A stretch of DNA of 64,000 nt from Diadophis punctatus similis (GCA_023053685.1 JALIGW010000026.1:5545684-5609683); one strand, 5' to 3'. Counted from the first letter of the stretch, positions 45,116 through 57,597 are shown. Notes: generated by a model not told the origin, from the sequence alone. A program made the numbers and translations.

Positions 45116-45467
45116 TCCATTACAGACAGCTTGCAGGGCAAGATGCAAGTCAGGGACCTCTGGAGGGAAAAATAACCTCTTCTCACGTAAGCAGGGTGTG
45201 AGTTAACTTTCCTCCAGATTGGTGCTTTGCGGGGGAGGGAAAAATAACTGCTGGGAGGTGCTTGTCTTTAGCAACGGACATATCAAAAGTCATGCGATGC
45301 ACCGCCCAAACAAATCAAAACAGAACCAAACCACGGAACTTTCTGTGGTTGCTACAGAGATTTGCAAAATTCCCCCTCCCACCCCTCCTTTCCAGTGAAA
45401 CATCTTTGCGGAACCTTATTTTTGGAGGGGGGGCATGGGTGCAAATAGCTAGATCTGCTTTTTAGAA
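45116..45467. other. Spacer, no gene seen
   Basis: Mixed sequence with no recognised element or exon. Confidence 0.5.
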
Positions 45468-45899
<432 letters not shown>

Positions 45900-45900
<1 letters not shown>

Positions 45901-46538
45901 CTCCCTTCCTTCTCTCCTTCCCTTCTTCTCTTCCCTTCTCTTCTCCCTTCTCTCCTTCTCTTCTCTCCTCTCCTCTTCTCCCTTCCTTATTCTCTTCTCT
46001 TATCTCCTTCTCTTTTCCCTCTCTTCTCCCTCTCTCCTCTCTTCTCTCCTCTCTTCCTTCTCTCCCTCCCTTCTTCTCTTCACTTCTCCCTTCTCCCTTC
46101 TCTCCTTCTCTTCTCTTCTCTTCTCTTTCCTCCTCTTCTCTTCTCCCTCTCTTCTTTCCTCTTCTCCCTCTCTTTCCTCTTCACTTCCTTCTCTCCTTCT
46201 CTCCTCTTCCCTCCTCTCTTCTCCCTTTCTTCTCTCCTCCCTCCCTCCCTTCTCTCCTTCTCTTCTCTTTCCTCCTCTTCTCTTCTCCCTCTCTTCTTTC
46301 CTCTTTTCCCTCTTTCTTCTTCACTTCCTTCTCTCCTTCTCTCCTCTTCCCTCCTCTCTTCTCCCTTTCTTCTCTCCTCCCTCCCTTCTCTCCTTCTCTT
46401 CCCTCTTCTCTTCTCCCTCTTCCCTCCTTTTCTGTCTTTTTTCTCTCCTTCTCTTCTCTCCTCTTCCCTCCTCCTCTTCTCCCTCTCTTCTTTCCTCTTC
46501 TCCCTTCCTTCTCTCCTTCTCTTCTCTTCTCTCTTCAG
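45900..46538. repeat. Polypyrimidine CTTCTC array
   Basis: About 640 bp of CTTCTCTTCCC-type sequence with internal duplications (for example TCTCTTTCCTCCTCTTCTCT at ~46120 and ~46265). Confidence 0.93.
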
Positions 46539-47190
46539 CTACACATGCCTAGTTCCCTTAACTTATCTCATTTTTAAATTTATTTTCCATTTAATCTGGT
46601 GTCTCCAGGCATTTTACAGAGGCTACAGATTCCCCCCCCCCCTACGCCAGCCTGCCTTGCAACTGGGTGTTTTCTTATGCAGACATTGCCTAAGGAGAAG
46701 ACCAAGCATATATCCCAGGGCTTTCCAAATACTTGCACACGAAGGGTTTCCGTTGGATGTTTTGACAGATGTTTCCGCTCACACCCCGGGACTGTCGGTT
46801 TGCATTTCCTGCCTTCCCTCCCTGCAGCTTTTGCTTTTGATTTCACAGGAGAAATTGGGAGAATCGGCAAGTCACCCTTTCTCTTTTCCACCACTGTCCA
46901 AGCCTTGCGGGATATGTTTCACTTAGCATCATAAATGTGGGGCTCAATCGTGGTCATAACTCGAGGGCTACCAAGGCTCTGTTTCGGACATCGTGGTGAA
47001 CCCAAAGGCAGCTTGGACCATGGAGAGTTTTGTAAATCCAGCTGCACACATCTGGAAGGACATGGGAGGACAGGATACGGATTTAGCATCTTCAACCAAC
47101 CCAGATCACTCAGCCGACATAGACCTGGTTGAACACAACACTGACCACACAGTTGGCCTGCTTCAACCCATCATATGGTACAGGCAGGCC
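46539..47190. other. Spacer upstream of STXBP1, no gene seen
   Basis: Mixed sequence. The start of a MITE-like CTCAATCGTGGTCATAACTC piece is near 46951. No supported exon. Confidence 0.5.
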
Positions 47191-47500
47191 CAGACGTACG
47201 ACCACAATTGAGCCCAACGTTGTGCTAAGTGAACATTTTGATAAGTGAACTTTGCCCCGGTTTTATGACTTTTCATAAAGTGAATCACTTCTGTTGTTAA
47301 CACTCATAACCCGGCTGTTGTGTGAATCTGGCTTCCCCGTTGACTTTGCTTGTCAGAAGGCCGCAAAAGGGGATCACGTGACAGCACACACACACAGGAC
47401 TCTGCAACTGTCATAAAGTACTTTTCAAGCATCTGAATGTAAATCACGTGACCACGGGGATGATGCTGCAATGGTCGTAAGTGTGAAAAATGGTCATGAT
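47191..47500 (-). mobile_element. CAGGTAGTC-family MITE fragment
   Basis: GTACGACCACAATTGAGCCC, AAGTGAATCACTTCTGTTGT, GCTTGTCAGAAGGCCGCAAA and AATGGTCGTAAGTGTGAAAA are recurring features of this family. The end is lost where a GATA array starts; a matching end piece (GAACGGTCACTAAACGAACC) lies at 48301. Confidence 0.65.
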
Positions 47501-47503
47501 TCT

Positions 47504-47566
<63 letters not shown>

Positions 47567-47660
47567 TAGATATATAGATAGATAGATAGATATATATACA
47601 CACACAGTATATGTATATATGTGTGTGTGTGTCTGTGTGTCTGTGTGTGTAACATTTTTT
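47504..47660. repeat. (GATA)n and (TG)n compound microsatellite
   Basis: GATA to ~47590, then TATATACACACA and TGTGTG/TCTG repeats, ending at a TTTTTGCTGATAAATGAAAA motif at 47655. Confidence 0.93.
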
Positions 47661-47782
47661 GCTGATAAATGAAAATAAAGGGAGACTATATATATAACAT
47701 TTTATTAGATTGTAGAATAAAATATAGAAAGTACAAAAGCAAACAGTAGGACACTGGGAGGAGAAGGGGAAAGAAAAGCAAA

Positions 47783-48065
47783 TAGAATAGAGTAGAGTGG
47801 AATATAGAATATAGAAAATAGAATAGAATAGAATAGAATAGAATAGAATAGAATAGAATAGAATAGAATAAGGAATAGAATAGTATAGTATAGAATAGAA
47901 TAGAATAAGCGATAGAATTAGAATAGAATAGAATAGAATAGAATTAGGTTAGGTTAGGTTAGGTTAGGTTAGAATAGAATAGAATAGAATAGAATAGAAT
48001 AGAATAGAATAGAATAGAATAGAATAGAATGTGGAATGGAAGAATAGAATAGGGAATAGGGAATA
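47783..48065. repeat. (AATAG)n array with a (TTAGG)5 block
   Basis: AATAG pentamers interrupted by TAGTA, GGAAT and, at ~47943-47970, five TTAGG units; abuts an antisense CR1 tail at 48066. Confidence 0.95.
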
Positions 48066-48131
48066 GGAATAGAAACTGGAAGGGACCTTGGAGGTCTTCT
48101 AGTCCAGCCCCCTGCTCAAGCAGGAGAACCT

Positions 48132-48169
<38 letters not shown>
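48066..48169 (-). mobile_element. CR1 LINE tail followed by (GA)n
   Basis: AACTGGAAGGGACCTTGGAG to GCAGGAGAACCTATA (to 48134), then a pure GA run (48135-48169). Confidence 0.85.
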
Positions 48170-48171
<2 letters not shown>

Positions 48172-48419
48172 CTACTCCCTCTGTTGCGGTAGAATAAAGC
48201 ATTAACATCGAATCTCAACTTTTTCCTTTTCCATAATAATACAAACTAGCCACATCTATAACAAAAGTCCCTTCCCCCCCCCCAACACCGCTGTCACTTC
48301 GAACGGTCACTAAACGAACCGTCATAAGTCGGCGACCCTCTGCAGCTTATCGAGGGGGAAGTCGTTTGTGCCTCTGCCCAAACTCCATCCCACGGTAGCT
48401 TTTACTCCGGGCTTAGAAG

Positions 48420-48916
48420 CGAGCCGCCAACGGGGGCCCCATCCGCTCGCCCACTCCCTCCCTTGCTTGCCTTACCTATCTCCCCCCCCCCCTCCCCTCC
48501 GCCCTTTCGCAGCGGCGCGGGGCCAGCCGCAGCGGATGCTGCGCAGGGAGCTCTCCGATTGGCCCTCCCGGCCGTGACGTGGCGGAGGCACCACCGATTT
48601 CTCTGCATCAGCATCACAATCCGGCCACGCCCTGCCTGGACCGCCTGCCCATCTTTCCCCCTCGGGGAAGTGGGTGGCGGGGGGGGGGGAAGCAGTCAGC
48701 TGAGCCTGCCAGTCCGGAGCGCCAGGGTTTCTTCTTCTTCTTCTCCTTCGCGTTATCCTTTCCTGCAAAGCCGGAGGGGGAGAAAACAGCGGAAAGAAAG
48801 AAAGAAAAAAAGAAAGAGAGAGAGAGAGAGAGAGAGAGGAGAAGGGGAAAAAAGGAGGGGTTTCCCCTCTCCCAAAGCCCCCCAACCCCAAATAGAGAAG
48901 AGCCACCAGAGACGTC
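48420..48916 (+). promoter_or_regulatory. STXBP1 promoter and 5' UTR region
   Basis: GC-rich, CpG-rich zone at 48420-48620, unlike anything nearby. It has an inverted CCAAT box (GATTGG, 48558-48562), a CRE-like TGACGTGG (48575-48582) and a near-consensus CRE GACGTCAT that overlaps the start codon (48914-48919). The remaining 5' UTR is purine-rich with GA repeats. I cannot fix the transcription start. Confidence 0.7.
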
Positions 48917-48953
48917 ATGGCACCCGCTGGCTTGAAAGCCGTGGTGGGAGAAA
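48917..48953 (+). CDS. STXBP1: STXBP1 exon 1 (start codon)
   Basis: STXBP1 (Munc18-1) is the Sec1/Munc18 protein that holds syntaxin-1 closed and then templates SNARE assembly for synaptic vesicle release. This exon encodes MAPAGLKAVVGE plus the first base of Lys13 and ends at GTAAGA. Human Munc18-1 starts MAPIGLKAVVGEKI, and Munc18-2 MAPSGLKAVVGEKI, so exon 1 alone does not separate paralogues; exons 3-6 do. The ATG sits in a CpG-rich context and is the only start that gives this N-terminus. Confidence 0.96.
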
Positions 48954-49319
48954 GTAAGACAATCCGTTTTCTGTGGTTTTTTCCTTTTCCCCTCTTCCAT
49001 GTCTTTGCATTGCATGAGCCAGAGGAAGGGGCTGCGTGGGACCCTCTCCCCTTTTCGAAGAGGGAAAAAAAGGGGGGGCCTATACATCGGGGAGGGGGGA
49101 GAAAGGGTGTCATTTATGGCAGCCATCTGGGGATTTGAAAGACCTGGGGGTGGGGGGGGGTGGGGGGTTTTGCAATTCCCCTCCCTCTCCCCGCCGCGTG
49201 AACTGATCCAAAGGTTTTTTCAAACCTTTTTTTTTTTTGGTTGGTTTGTTTTCTTCCTGGCGTCCTTGCTATATATTGGATATATCAGACATTATATATT
49301 AAGATATTATATTGTGTAT

Positions 49320-49338
49320 CTGTGTGTGTGTGTGTGTG

Positions 49339-49389
<51 letters not shown>

Positions 49390-49660
49390 ATGTAGGATTT
49401 TTTGCTGATAAATGAAAATAAAGGGAGACTATTATAGATCTATTTCGAGCTTATTTTGCTCTGGTCATATATATACACACACACAGATACACATAAAGTC
49501 TCCCTTTATTTTCATTTAATGCTACATATATATATATATGTGTGTGTCTGTGTGTGTGTGTGTGTGTATGTGTGTGTGTGTGTGTGTAAAACATTTTTTG
49601 CTGATAAATGAAAATAAAGGGAGACTATACATATATATATATAAAATCCAATATAAGGGC
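49320..49660. repeat. (TG)n/(ATCT)n/(TATA)n cluster with GATAAATGAAAATAAAG motifs
   Basis: TG then ATCT repeats (49322-49390), then three copies of a TGCTGATAAATGAAAATAAA-like motif near 49400, 49500 (inverted) and 49600, with CA, TA and TG tracts between them, in STXBP1 intron 1. Confidence 0.85.
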
Positions 49661-50504
49661 AAGTAGGTTTGCCTGGCTTCGACGCGGGGGAGAAGGATGG
49701 AAAGAGAAAGCGTAGGAGGAAGGCTGGGTGGGAGAAAACGAATGGGTGAAAATGTTGCTCAGGAGGGAGAGAAGGAGGGAGGGAGGGAGGGAGGGAGGCT
49801 GGGCTTGTAGCAGCCATTGACGGTGCAAAATAATAAAAAAAAAAGGTGGGGAGAAGAAGAGGGAGAGAGACAGCGGATTCCAGCCAAGCTAGGCTTTTCC
49901 TGCGAAGCTGAATCCTGCTGCTTTTTTAAAAAAAAAATTAATTTAATTTAATTTTTCCTGCAAAGGTGGGGGGGAAGAGGTGATTGGGTTAATATTTTGC
50001 TTTTCTTTTCCCCAGCCTTGTCTTCCCTGTTTTTTTAAAAAACGGGGAGCAGACAGTGGAGTAGACTGATCCATGGCTTAGGCTGAGTGCGTTTAGAATG
50101 CAACCTAGATTTATCCTTCAGGGAGGAATATAATAAGGGTGAGAAATTTTGCAAAGGGTGCATCCCCAGATTTCTTACGCTTAGGAGAGGATAGGCATTG
50201 CTGGAGGCTAAAATATTTTGCAAAATGAGCAGGGTGGGCAAGATCGTTTGGCTGATGGGTTGTTGTTGTTTTAAAAAGATGCCTAGATTTTTTTTTCTCT
50301 GTATCTTTCTCTGGGCCTGTCACATTTTCTGCCCTCAGTTCAACAAGGAAGTAAATAAAATCTGGTAAACTGATTGGCGTGTAAATCTGACAGGAACCCT
50401 GGAAAACAATTTGGGGGTTTAGGAATGAAGAGGTAGCAACGATGCAACATTATTTCCTGTCTTTTTCTCCTGTCTATTCCAGCCTTTATATATATATATA
50501 TAAG

Positions 50505-51075
<571 letters not shown>

Positions 51076-52025
51076 GAAAAAGACAGGAATTAATTTTGCA
51101 TACATATATATACACACACACATTTAGAAGCAGGAAAGCCGCCTCTAATTCTCGGGGGGGCGGTGAAACTAAATTCTTAAAGCAATTCCTTTGAAAGGTT
51201 TGCAGAGTCTCGATGTTCCCCCACCTCCTTCATTTTGCCCTCTGCCCCCCTATAACAAAAATGATTTCCCTGTATGTGGTGGCTCTGAATTTTAAAAAAA
51301 AGAAGAGGGGAAGCCGTTTTGCATACGGTCCATAAATGTTGTTTATTGCTCCCATTTCGTTCTGGGGTTTTTTGGTCACTGCGTTTTAAAAGCAGATTGG
51401 AAGGACGGTGCAGTAAAGTCCTGTTTTCTCCCCTGTAAAGTCAGAATACTGGCATGCTTTTTTTTTTAAAGCAACAGTACCAGCAAAAATTGAGTGTTTT
51501 GCATTCGGACCCAACTTGTGAGGTGGTGCAGAGGTACCAACCCGTGCTTTTATGCCTGCTTTTAAATGGACTTTTCTATTTTTAAAACCTCTTGAGCTGT
51601 CTTCAGCAATTACAGCTAAGCTATTTTTTTCCCCCCTAAGAGGATTGACCAGGGTGCATCCGGCATAATTGCCTTGTAGGTTGTGGTGTGTCTGTGTGCG
51701 TGCATCTGCCGGGGTTGACCCTCTCTAGGAGATTAGAAGGAGCCAAATCCGGTAGGGAAGATCATTGGCTTCTCCTTCCATCCAGGAGCATCTTCCGTGT
51801 TGTGAGCTGGGCTTCATACTGCAGTCGGAGAAGGTTGGGCTCGAACTAGGGTGCAGTGGTGAGGCTTGGCAGAGATTGTAAGTGGGACCTGGTGGGTTGT
51901 TGATGGCTGGAAGAGAGAACATCCTTGTGGATTCGTAGCCTCATTCTTCCCACCGCATCAGAATTCTGGGTCCTACTCAGCGTCTTTGTCATTCTTAGGT
52001 GGTTTTCGTATGCTTTTGAAAATCC
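51076..52025. other. STXBP1 intron 1, no gene seen
   Basis: Mostly single-copy-looking intron. No exon or recognised element. Confidence 0.5.
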
Positions 52026-52029
52026 AAGC

Positions 52030-52766
52030 AGAATAGAATAGAATAGAATAGAATAGAATAGAATAGAATAGAATAGAATAGAATAGAATAGAATAGGATA
52101 GAATAGGATAGAATAGGATAGAATAGAATAGAATAAGGGATAGAATAAGGGATAGAATAGAATAGAATAGAATAGAATAGAATAGAATAGAATAGAATAG
52201 AATAGAATAGAATAGAATAGAATAGAATAGAATAGAATAAGGGATAGAATAGAATAGAATGGAATGGAATAGAATGGAATAGAATAGAATAGAATAGAAT
52301 AGAATAGAATAGAATAGAATAGAATAGAATAGAATAGAATAGAATAAGGGATAGAATAGAATAAGGGATAGAATAGAATGGAATGGAATGGAATGGAATG
52401 GAATGGAATGGAATGGAATAGAATAGAATAGAATAGAATAGAATAGAATAGAATAAAATAGAATAAGGGATAGAATAGAATAGAATAGAATAGAATAGAA
52501 TAAGGGATAGAATAGAATAGAATAGAATAAGGGATAGAATAGAATAAGGGATAGAATAGAATAGAATAGAATAGAATAGAATAGAATAGAATAATAGAAT
52601 AGAATAGAATAGAATAGAATAAGGGATAGAATAGAATAGAATAGAATAAGGGATAGAATAGAATAAGGGATAGAATGGAATAAGGATAGAATGGAATAAG
52701 GGATAGAATAGAATAGAATAGAATAGAATAGAATAGAATAGAATAGAATAGAATAGAATAGAATTT
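52030..52766. repeat. (AATAG)n array, ~740 bp
   Basis: AATAG pentamers with AAGGGATAG and GGAAT variants, directly adjacent to the 3' end of the antisense LINE at 52767. Confidence 0.97.
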
Positions 52767-53300
52767 TTTATTGGCCAAGTGTGATTGGACACACAAGGAA
52801 TTTGTCTTTGGTTCATATGCTCTCCGTGTACATAAAAGAAAAGATACGTTTGTCAAGAATCATAAGGTACAACACTTAATGATAGTCCGGGTACAAATAA
52901 GCAATCAAATCATATTAGGAACCAGTCAATATAAATCGTAAGAATATAAGCAACAGTTACGGTCATACAGTCATTTGTGGGAGGAGATGGGTGATGGGAA
53001 CGATGAGAAGATGAATAGTAGTGCAGACTTAGTAAACAGTTTGACAGTGGTGAGGGGATTATTTGTTTAGCAGAGTGATGGCGTTCGGGGAAAAACTGTC
53101 CTTGTGTCTAGTTGTCTTGGTGTGCAGTGCTCTATAGCCTCGTTTTGAGGGTAGGAGTTGAAGAGGGGCTGCAGAGGGATGGAAAGGTGAAAGCCACCAA
53201 GCTTGAGAACCAGATATGAAAAGAATTACAAAGCAAATTTCTGAGTCTTTGGGAGCTTTTTCAGGATAGTCCAGAAGCGGATAGCATTGAGTTTTCTGAG
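52767..53300 (-). mobile_element. LINE 3' end, antisense
   Basis: TTGGCCAAGTGTGATTGGAC, GGAATTTGTCTTTGGTTCAT and GATGGGTGATGGGAACGATG match, inverted, the copy at 57225-57597. The short coding trace includes a SFSPNAITLLN-like end, so it is a non-LTR element of the CR1/L2 group. Confidence 0.8.
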
Positions 53301-53481
53301 CTGTGACTGGCTGTAATTTGAAAAATAAAAATAAAGCATGGGATCCCTTCAGTATCTTTTAAAGGATATTATATTGTTTCTCTTTACAGAGAGACAAGTG
53401 TATGCTGTTTCTCTTTTTGCCTTTTGCAACTCCTGGGTGTTGCATATCCGGTTGCAAAACCCACTCTTGTGCCTTTGCTCG

Positions 53482-53879
53482 TGTTGGGATGAGAATAAAA
53501 TCTCATAGAGGCGATTTAGATTTAGATTTATTATTAGAGTTGGAAGGGACCTTGTAGGTCATCTAGTCCAACCCCCTGCTCAAGCAGGAGTTCTGGAATT
53601 CAGACAGCTAGAAATAAAACCGAGATTAAATGTCTAATAGAAAATATTTATTTCAGTACAAAAACAATAAATCCTGAATAATTACATCTTTGCTAAGAAA
53701 ACATGACCGTTAAGGTCAAGAGCCAAGTCAGAAGAGAAAAATTAATGGTGGATTAGGAATGTAGACATGCGCACACATCATATCACGTGTTCTGCTTGTA
53801 TTGGAAAGTACCATCATATTTAGGATAGGGGTGTATCACCTTGCATAGACATATAACTGACAATATTCACTACGTGACA
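53482..53879 (-). mobile_element. Solo LTR with a CR1-tail insertion, target duplication GCTCG
   Basis: The - strand starts TGTCACGTAGTGAATATTGT and ends with TGTTGGGATGAG-complement (TG...CA). GCTCG flanks it at 53477-53481 and 53880-53884. Inside, 53528-53592 is an antisense CR1 tail. 398 bp in total. Confidence 0.88.
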
Positions 53880-54427
53880 GCTCGGGTCTGGTTACCGATG
53901 TGACCTCTGTTGGGATTCCTGGTGTCTTCCTGGTGCCATGGGCCTTAGGTCCCATCACCCCCAGCAAGCATGGATTTTGTAGTCCAGCACAAGGCGGAAG
54001 GGTGTCTTTTTGATTCATGGTGTTCTTATTGGCCAAGGACTGGGTCAGATTCGGTGACCAACTTATGCCACTTGTTCCAGTTGCAACTTTTGGAAAGTGT
54101 GAGCCCATCGAGGTTGCTCTCCTTCCTTCTCCGAACTCCGCACTGAATTCGGAACCTGGCAAAGAGTCGATTGAAAATTAAATTGTCGAGTTTTTCCACT
54201 TTCTGTAATGTTTGAGCTTGGTGCCCAAGGAATATGCATTGAAATTAAGGTGATTTTTTTAAAAGACAGTTCCTTGAATGTTTGTATAATTTTTAAAAAG
54301 TTGAATTTGCACGATGTAAAGCAGTACTTTTTTTTTGCAGGTTATTGTATATATTTAGATAGTTGATGTGGTCACCCATCTCACAACTGAGACTCAAGTA
54401 GGTAAAGCAAGTTGGTTTCTCAGCACG

Positions 54428-54565
54428 TATCATAGAATCATAAAGTTGGAAGGGACCTTGGAGGTCTTCTAGTCCAACCCCCTGCTTAAGCATGGAGACC
54501 CTGTACCATTTCAGACAAATGGTTGTCCAGTCTCTTCTTTGAAAACCTCCATTGATGGAGCATTT
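54428..54565 (-). mobile_element. CR1 LINE tail fragment
   Basis: AAGTTGGAAGGGACCTTGGA to CCTCCATTGATGGAGCA. Confidence 0.88.
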
Positions 54566-54611
54566 ACCAATAGAAGCACCCACAAATAGAGAAACACTAA
54601 TTAGAACGTAG

Positions 54612-55085
54612 AATCATGGATTTGGAAGGGACCTTGGAGGTCTTCTAGTCTAACCCCCTGCTCAAGCAGAAGAGCCTATACCATTTCAGACAAATGGTTT
54701 GTTAAAGGTGAGAATAAATCTCACAGAGGCGATGTTGATCTTTCTCTCGGAATTCAGACATTTAGAAATAAAGCCGAAGTTAAAAGTCTAATAGAAAATA
54801 TTTATTTTGGCACAAAAACAATACATTCTGAATAATTACATTCTTGCTAATTAAATGCGACCGTTCCGGTCAGAGCCAAGCCACAAGTAATTAATGGAGA
54901 ATCAGGAATGCACACATGAGCAGAAGATCACATCACGTGTTCTGCTTGCATTGGAATGTACCACAATATTAGATAGGGATGTATCACCCTGCATAGACAT
55001 ACAACTGACAATATTCACATCGTGACATGGTTGTCCAATCTCTTCTTGAAAACCTCCATTGATGGAGCACCCACAAGTGGAGAAA
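54612..55085 (-). mobile_element. CR1 tail split by a solo LTR
   Basis: Antisense CR1 at 54612-54699 continues at 55028-55085 (TGGTTGTCCAATCTCTTCTT) after the LTR at 54700-55027, which is therefore younger. Confidence 0.88.
54700..55027 (-). mobile_element. Solo LTR, target duplication TGGTT
   Basis: 328 bp; the - strand begins TGTCACGATGTGAATATTGT and ends CTTTAACA. TGGTT flanks it at 54695-54699 and 55028-55032 (5/5). Confidence 0.93.
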
Positions 55086-55172
55086 CATTACTTTAAACAT
55101 AGAATCGTAGGATTGGAAGGGACCTTGGAGGTCTTCTAGCTCAACCCCCTGCTCAAGCAGGAGACCCTAGAC

Positions 55173-55308
55173 CAGGGGTGTCAAACTTGCGGCCTGCGGG
55201 TTTGATGCGTCATATGCTGGCCCCGGCCCCCGCCCGGTTCAGCGAAGGGGGGAAAAGTCCTGCTACGTCACTTGATGCTGCCGTGACGATGTGAGTTTGA
55301 CATCCCTG
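55173..55308. mobile_element. hAT-type MITE, first of a tandem pair
   Basis: 136 bp; starts CAGGGGTGTCAAACTTGCGG, ends GTGAGTTTGACATCCCTG. CCCTAGAC precedes (55165-55172) and follows (55309-55316). Confidence 0.94.
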
Positions 55309-55316
55309 CCCTAGAC

Positions 55317-55451
55317 CAGGGGGAGGCAAAGTTGGCTCTTCTATGACTCATGGACTTTAACTCCCAGCATTCCTGAGTTAGCGTGATTGGCTCAGAAAGT
55401 CTGGGAGTTGAAGTCCACGAGTCATAGAAGAGCCAACTTTGCCTACCCCTG
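55317..55451. mobile_element. hAT-type MITE, second of a tandem pair
   Basis: 135 bp, nearly palindromic; starts CAGGGGGAGGCAAAGTTGGC, ends CAACTTTGCCTACCCCTG. CCCTAGAC precedes (55309-55316) and follows (55452-55459). Confidence 0.94.
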
Positions 55452-55944
55452 CCCTAGACCATTCCAGACAAATGGTTGTCCAATCTCTTCTTGAAAACCT
55501 CCATTGATGGAGCACCCACAAGCGGAGAAACAATACTTAAAGCATAGAATCATAGGGACCTTGGAGATCTTCTAGTCCAGCTCCAGCATTATTGAATTGA
55601 AAATGAGACCTGGGCACAGTGTGGTTCTCCCATTGTTAGCTATCTTCAATTGCTGGTCCAGGGAGGAGGGAATTTGATGTCCCAACGGACTCCTAACATC
55701 CTAAGTGCCATAAACCCTGATGACCTTACGGTTGCGTTTATGATTCTCTCCTTGATCTTGGAGGTACCCATGATGTTATCGTTGTCTTTTTCAATGCTCA
55801 CACTTGAAGCTTTTGTTTTGTGGTTACGCTCGATGACTTTGCTATGTTGTAGACATTTCCTTGCCCAACTGGGTAGCATCATCAGTGCTGGTGAGTGTGG
55901 GGTTTGCTCGCTGTTTATATATACCGTAGCTTGCCCTCTCTGGA

Positions 55945-56182
55945 ATCATCATCATCGTTTAACAACCCCATAATCCTTTGCGGGGTGGAGTCTGGGCAAT
56001 TGAATGGAGCTGAGTGTTTACTGGCCGGATGCCCTTCCTGTTGCCAATGCGGAGTTTTGTTCAGAAGATATATATTCTCATTGTGCCCAGAGAGAGAAAT
56101 ATCTGCCTCTACCTAGGATCGAACTCATAGTCTCCTGATTGTGAGGCGAGAGATCCACCTCTAGGCCACCGCACCACTCCAA
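55945..56182 (-). mobile_element. Sauria-type SINE (tRNA head, RTE-like tail)
   Basis: The - strand has GTGGCCTAGAGGTGGATCTC (A box), GAGTTCGATCCTAGGTAGAG (B box), GGGCATCCGGCCAGTAAACA and a tail GTTGTTAAACGATGATGATG. The layout matches reptile SINEs with a BovB/RTE-related 3' end, as far as I recall. Confidence 0.8.
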
Positions 56183-56192
56183 TCATCATCAG

Positions 56193-56543
56193 TGTCACGA
56201 TGTGAATATTGTCAGTTGTATGTATATGCAGGGTGCTATTCTAATATTATGGTACATTCCATTACAAGCAGAACACGTGATATGATTTTGTACGCTTGTC
56301 CACATTCCTGATTCTCCATTAATCACTTTTGACTTGGCTCTGACCGGAACGGTCACACTTTATTAGCAAAGATGTAATTAATCAGGATTTATTGTTTTTG
56401 TACCGAAATAAATATTTTCTATTAGACTTTTAATCTCGCTTTTATTTTAACTGTCTGAATTCCAAGGGAAAGATCCAAATCGACTCTATGAGATTTATTC
56501 TCATTCTCACATGGCAGCATTCGGACGAATGCTCCCCTTAACA
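56193..56543 (+). mobile_element. Solo LTR, sense, target duplication ATCAG
   Basis: 351 bp; starts TGTCACGATGTGAATATTGT, contains GAAATAAATATTTTCTATTA and ends GCTCCCCTTAACA. ATCAG flanks it at 56188-56192 and 56544-56548 (5/5). Best reference copy of the family. Confidence 0.94.
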
Positions 56544-56548
56544 ATCAG

Positions 56549-57224
56549 TGCTAGTGAGTGTAGGGTTTGCTCGCTGTTCACGTACGGTAGCTTGCCTTGC
56601 CTGGGATGCAGTTACCTAATCAGGTAACGAAACGTCTGCAAACAACCAAACCATGGTCAGAGAGCACCAAGGACTTTACAGTTCAACCCTGAGTTACAGA
56701 TGTTCTCTTCTATCGTTTTTATGTCTGGGGAGATATTTGGGCCCGTTTGAGCCACTGTTGCCATCCTCTCCTGCAAAACAGCGAGACTGTTTCTTTTAAG
56801 CAGTGCTCACGACTCTTCAAAATCGCAAATTTCCCTGTGTTACACAAGTCAAGCTGATCGGTGGGAACTCCTGCCAACTGTGCTGTTTTCCATGGGGGGA
56901 AGTGAGACGGTTCAGCCTTGCTTTTCCTTGTCCATCATATGACTACAAAGCCTGTTTACATTGGTGACTTATTTTCTGAATTTCCTCGAGACCGTCCCTC
57001 TCCTGAGTTCCAGAAACACAGGCCCCCTTTGGACCACCTCAAACAACCCCTTTCTCCTCTCTGTTTATTCTAAAATTGGCCCTTATTAAATCTAAAGGGA
57101 GGGAAAAAAAGGAGAGGCCAGTTCTGCTGCAATGCAGCTCAGAGAACCTGATGTTCTGGCCAGATTTGGTTAGTCCAACTCGCTGCTCAAGCAGGAGATC
57201 CCATAATATTCTGCACACTGCATG
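56549..57224. other. STXBP1 intron 1, no gene seen
   Basis: Contains a GTAACGAAACGTCTGCAA repeat piece at ~56620-56690; otherwise nothing recognised. Confidence 0.5.
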
Positions 57225-57597
57225 CTGCACACCAAGACAACTAGACACGAGAACAGTTTTTCCCCGAACGCCATCACTCTGCTAAACAAATAATTCCCTC
57301 ACCACTGTCAAACTATTCACTAGGCTGCATTACTATTACTATTAGTCTTCTCATTGTTCCTATCACCCATCTCCTCCCACTTATGACTGTATGACTGTAA
57401 CTTGTTGCTTGTATCCTTACGATTTATATTAATATGGATTGTTTCCTGATTGCTTATTTGTACCCTATGACAATCATTAATCTCATGATTCTTGACAAAT
57501 GTATCTTTTCTTTTATGTGCACTGAGAGCATATGCACCAAAGGCAAATTCCTTGTGTGTCCAATCACACTTGGCCAATAAAGAATTCTATTGTATTG
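57225..57597 (+). mobile_element. LINE 3' end, sense
   Basis: AACAGTTTTTCCCCGAACGC, CCCATCTCCTCCCACTTATG and a terminal CACTTGGCCAATAAAGAATT; inverted match to 52767-53300. It ends with TATTGTATTGTAT, a tail-derived repeat. Confidence 0.82.

Larger units (their letters stand above)
55095..55590 (-). mobile_element. CR1 tail hosting two hAT-type MITEs
   Basis: Antisense CR1 pieces at 55095-55172 and 55452-55515, split by MITEs at 55173-55308 and 55317-55451; a further CR1 tail piece follows to ~55590. Confidence 0.88.

Noticed and set aside
47943..47970. (TTAGG)5, the insect-type telomere repeat
   Set aside because: It is embedded in an AATAG array and differs from it by simple changes; vertebrate telomeres are TTAGGG. 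Treated as a microsatellite variant, not an interstitial telomere.
48463..48957. 164-codon frame through the STXBP1 5' region
   Set aside because: Out of frame with the conserved MAPAGLKAVVGE start and composed of GC-rich and GA-rich low-complexity sequence.
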